Assembly (NCBI GenBank): GCA_027031145.1
Contig: JALVEG010000020.1
Location: 1 to 5,962 of the forward strand
Length of the DNA: 5,962 bases
Source of the DNA: Saprospiraceae bacterium
Lineage (GTDB): Bacteria > Bacteroidota > Bacteroidia > Chitinophagales > Saprospiraceae
Direction: 5' to 3'
Shown here one piece after another: positions 5,816-5,962 of the stretch. A model generated the notes under the pieces. That model saw only the letters and a list, made by a program, of their open reading frames with translations, ran no database searches and was not told where the DNA came from. The translations under genes were made by a program, and so were the position numbers. Numbering within the stretch: the stretch's first letter is position 1; every line of letters starts with the position of its first letter.

Positions 5816-5962
5816 CTATTCGGATTTTTCCCCATAAACATTTTTTAGCTTTTCCAATGCTGTAAATAGTTCTTTATTCTGTGAGATCATTGCTCCTGTT
5901 TCCATAAGATCAAAAATTTCCTTTTTTTTATCTTCAAACATTGGTTTTGTGCCAATTATAAA
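5816..5962 (-). CDS. C-terminal end of an unrecognised protein (partial)
   Basis: The last 48 residues of a leftward gene are present, ending at a TAG whose complement is 5816-5818; the start is beyond the right edge. The fragment reads FIIGTKPMFEDKKKEIFDLM at its N-terminal side, then ETGAMISQNKELFTALEKLK and NVYGEKSE. It is rich in Lys and Glu, probably helical and soluble, with no membrane segment. The open frame runs unbroken to the window edge and has plausible composition, which supports a real gene. It converges with the regulator gene with a single base between the two stop codons, and no terminator fits between them. I do not recognise the family; an internal ATG could give a 41-residue product, but a longer gene is more likely. 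Confidence 0.6.
   Translation of the reverse strand, partial: FIIGTKPMFEDKKKEIFDLMETGAMISQNKELFTALEKLKNVYGEKSE

Overview
The window looks like chromosomal DNA from an AT-rich member of the Bacteroidota. The grounds are strongly A/T-biased coding, no clear Shine-Dalgarno sites, a large periplasmic-propeller sensor kinase of the LytS type next to a LytTR response regulator, and promoter-like sequences of the Bacteroidota TTTG / TAnnTTTG form. The genus cannot be named from the sequence alone.

Layout, left to right. Positions 1-583 hold a tandem array of about 129-bp units (four complete, a fifth cut short), running off the left edge. Each unit carries two short perfect palindromes that are also inverted copies of each other. 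Next come two hairpins whose T-runs lie on the minus strand (579-619 and 671-703), followed by a small minus-strand gene (763-996) for a 77-residue protein that looks like one Ig/carboxypeptidase-regulatory-like beta domain. A 600-bp gene-free stretch (997-1597) contains a pair of 27-bp inverted repeats. The right-hand copy is also part of an exact 9-bp direct repeat with a 12-bp spacer, just before the kinase gene.

The core of the window is a probable two-component system. Positions 1598-4597 encode a 999-residue sensor kinase with signal peptide, propeller, Y_Y_Y domain, one membrane helix and a LytS-type kinase core. Positions 5053-5814 encode a 253-residue receiver-LytTR regulator. The kinase would sense something in the periplasm and phosphorylate Asp58 of the regulator, which would then bind DNA. 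The two genes are separated by 455 bp of repeat-rich DNA, so they may not share a simple transcript. The regulator converges, one base apart, with the 3' end of an unrecognised minus-strand gene that leaves the window on the right.

No complete new defence or mobile system is visible. The points most worth following are the palindromic tandem array and the possible LytTR operator in front of the kinase gene.
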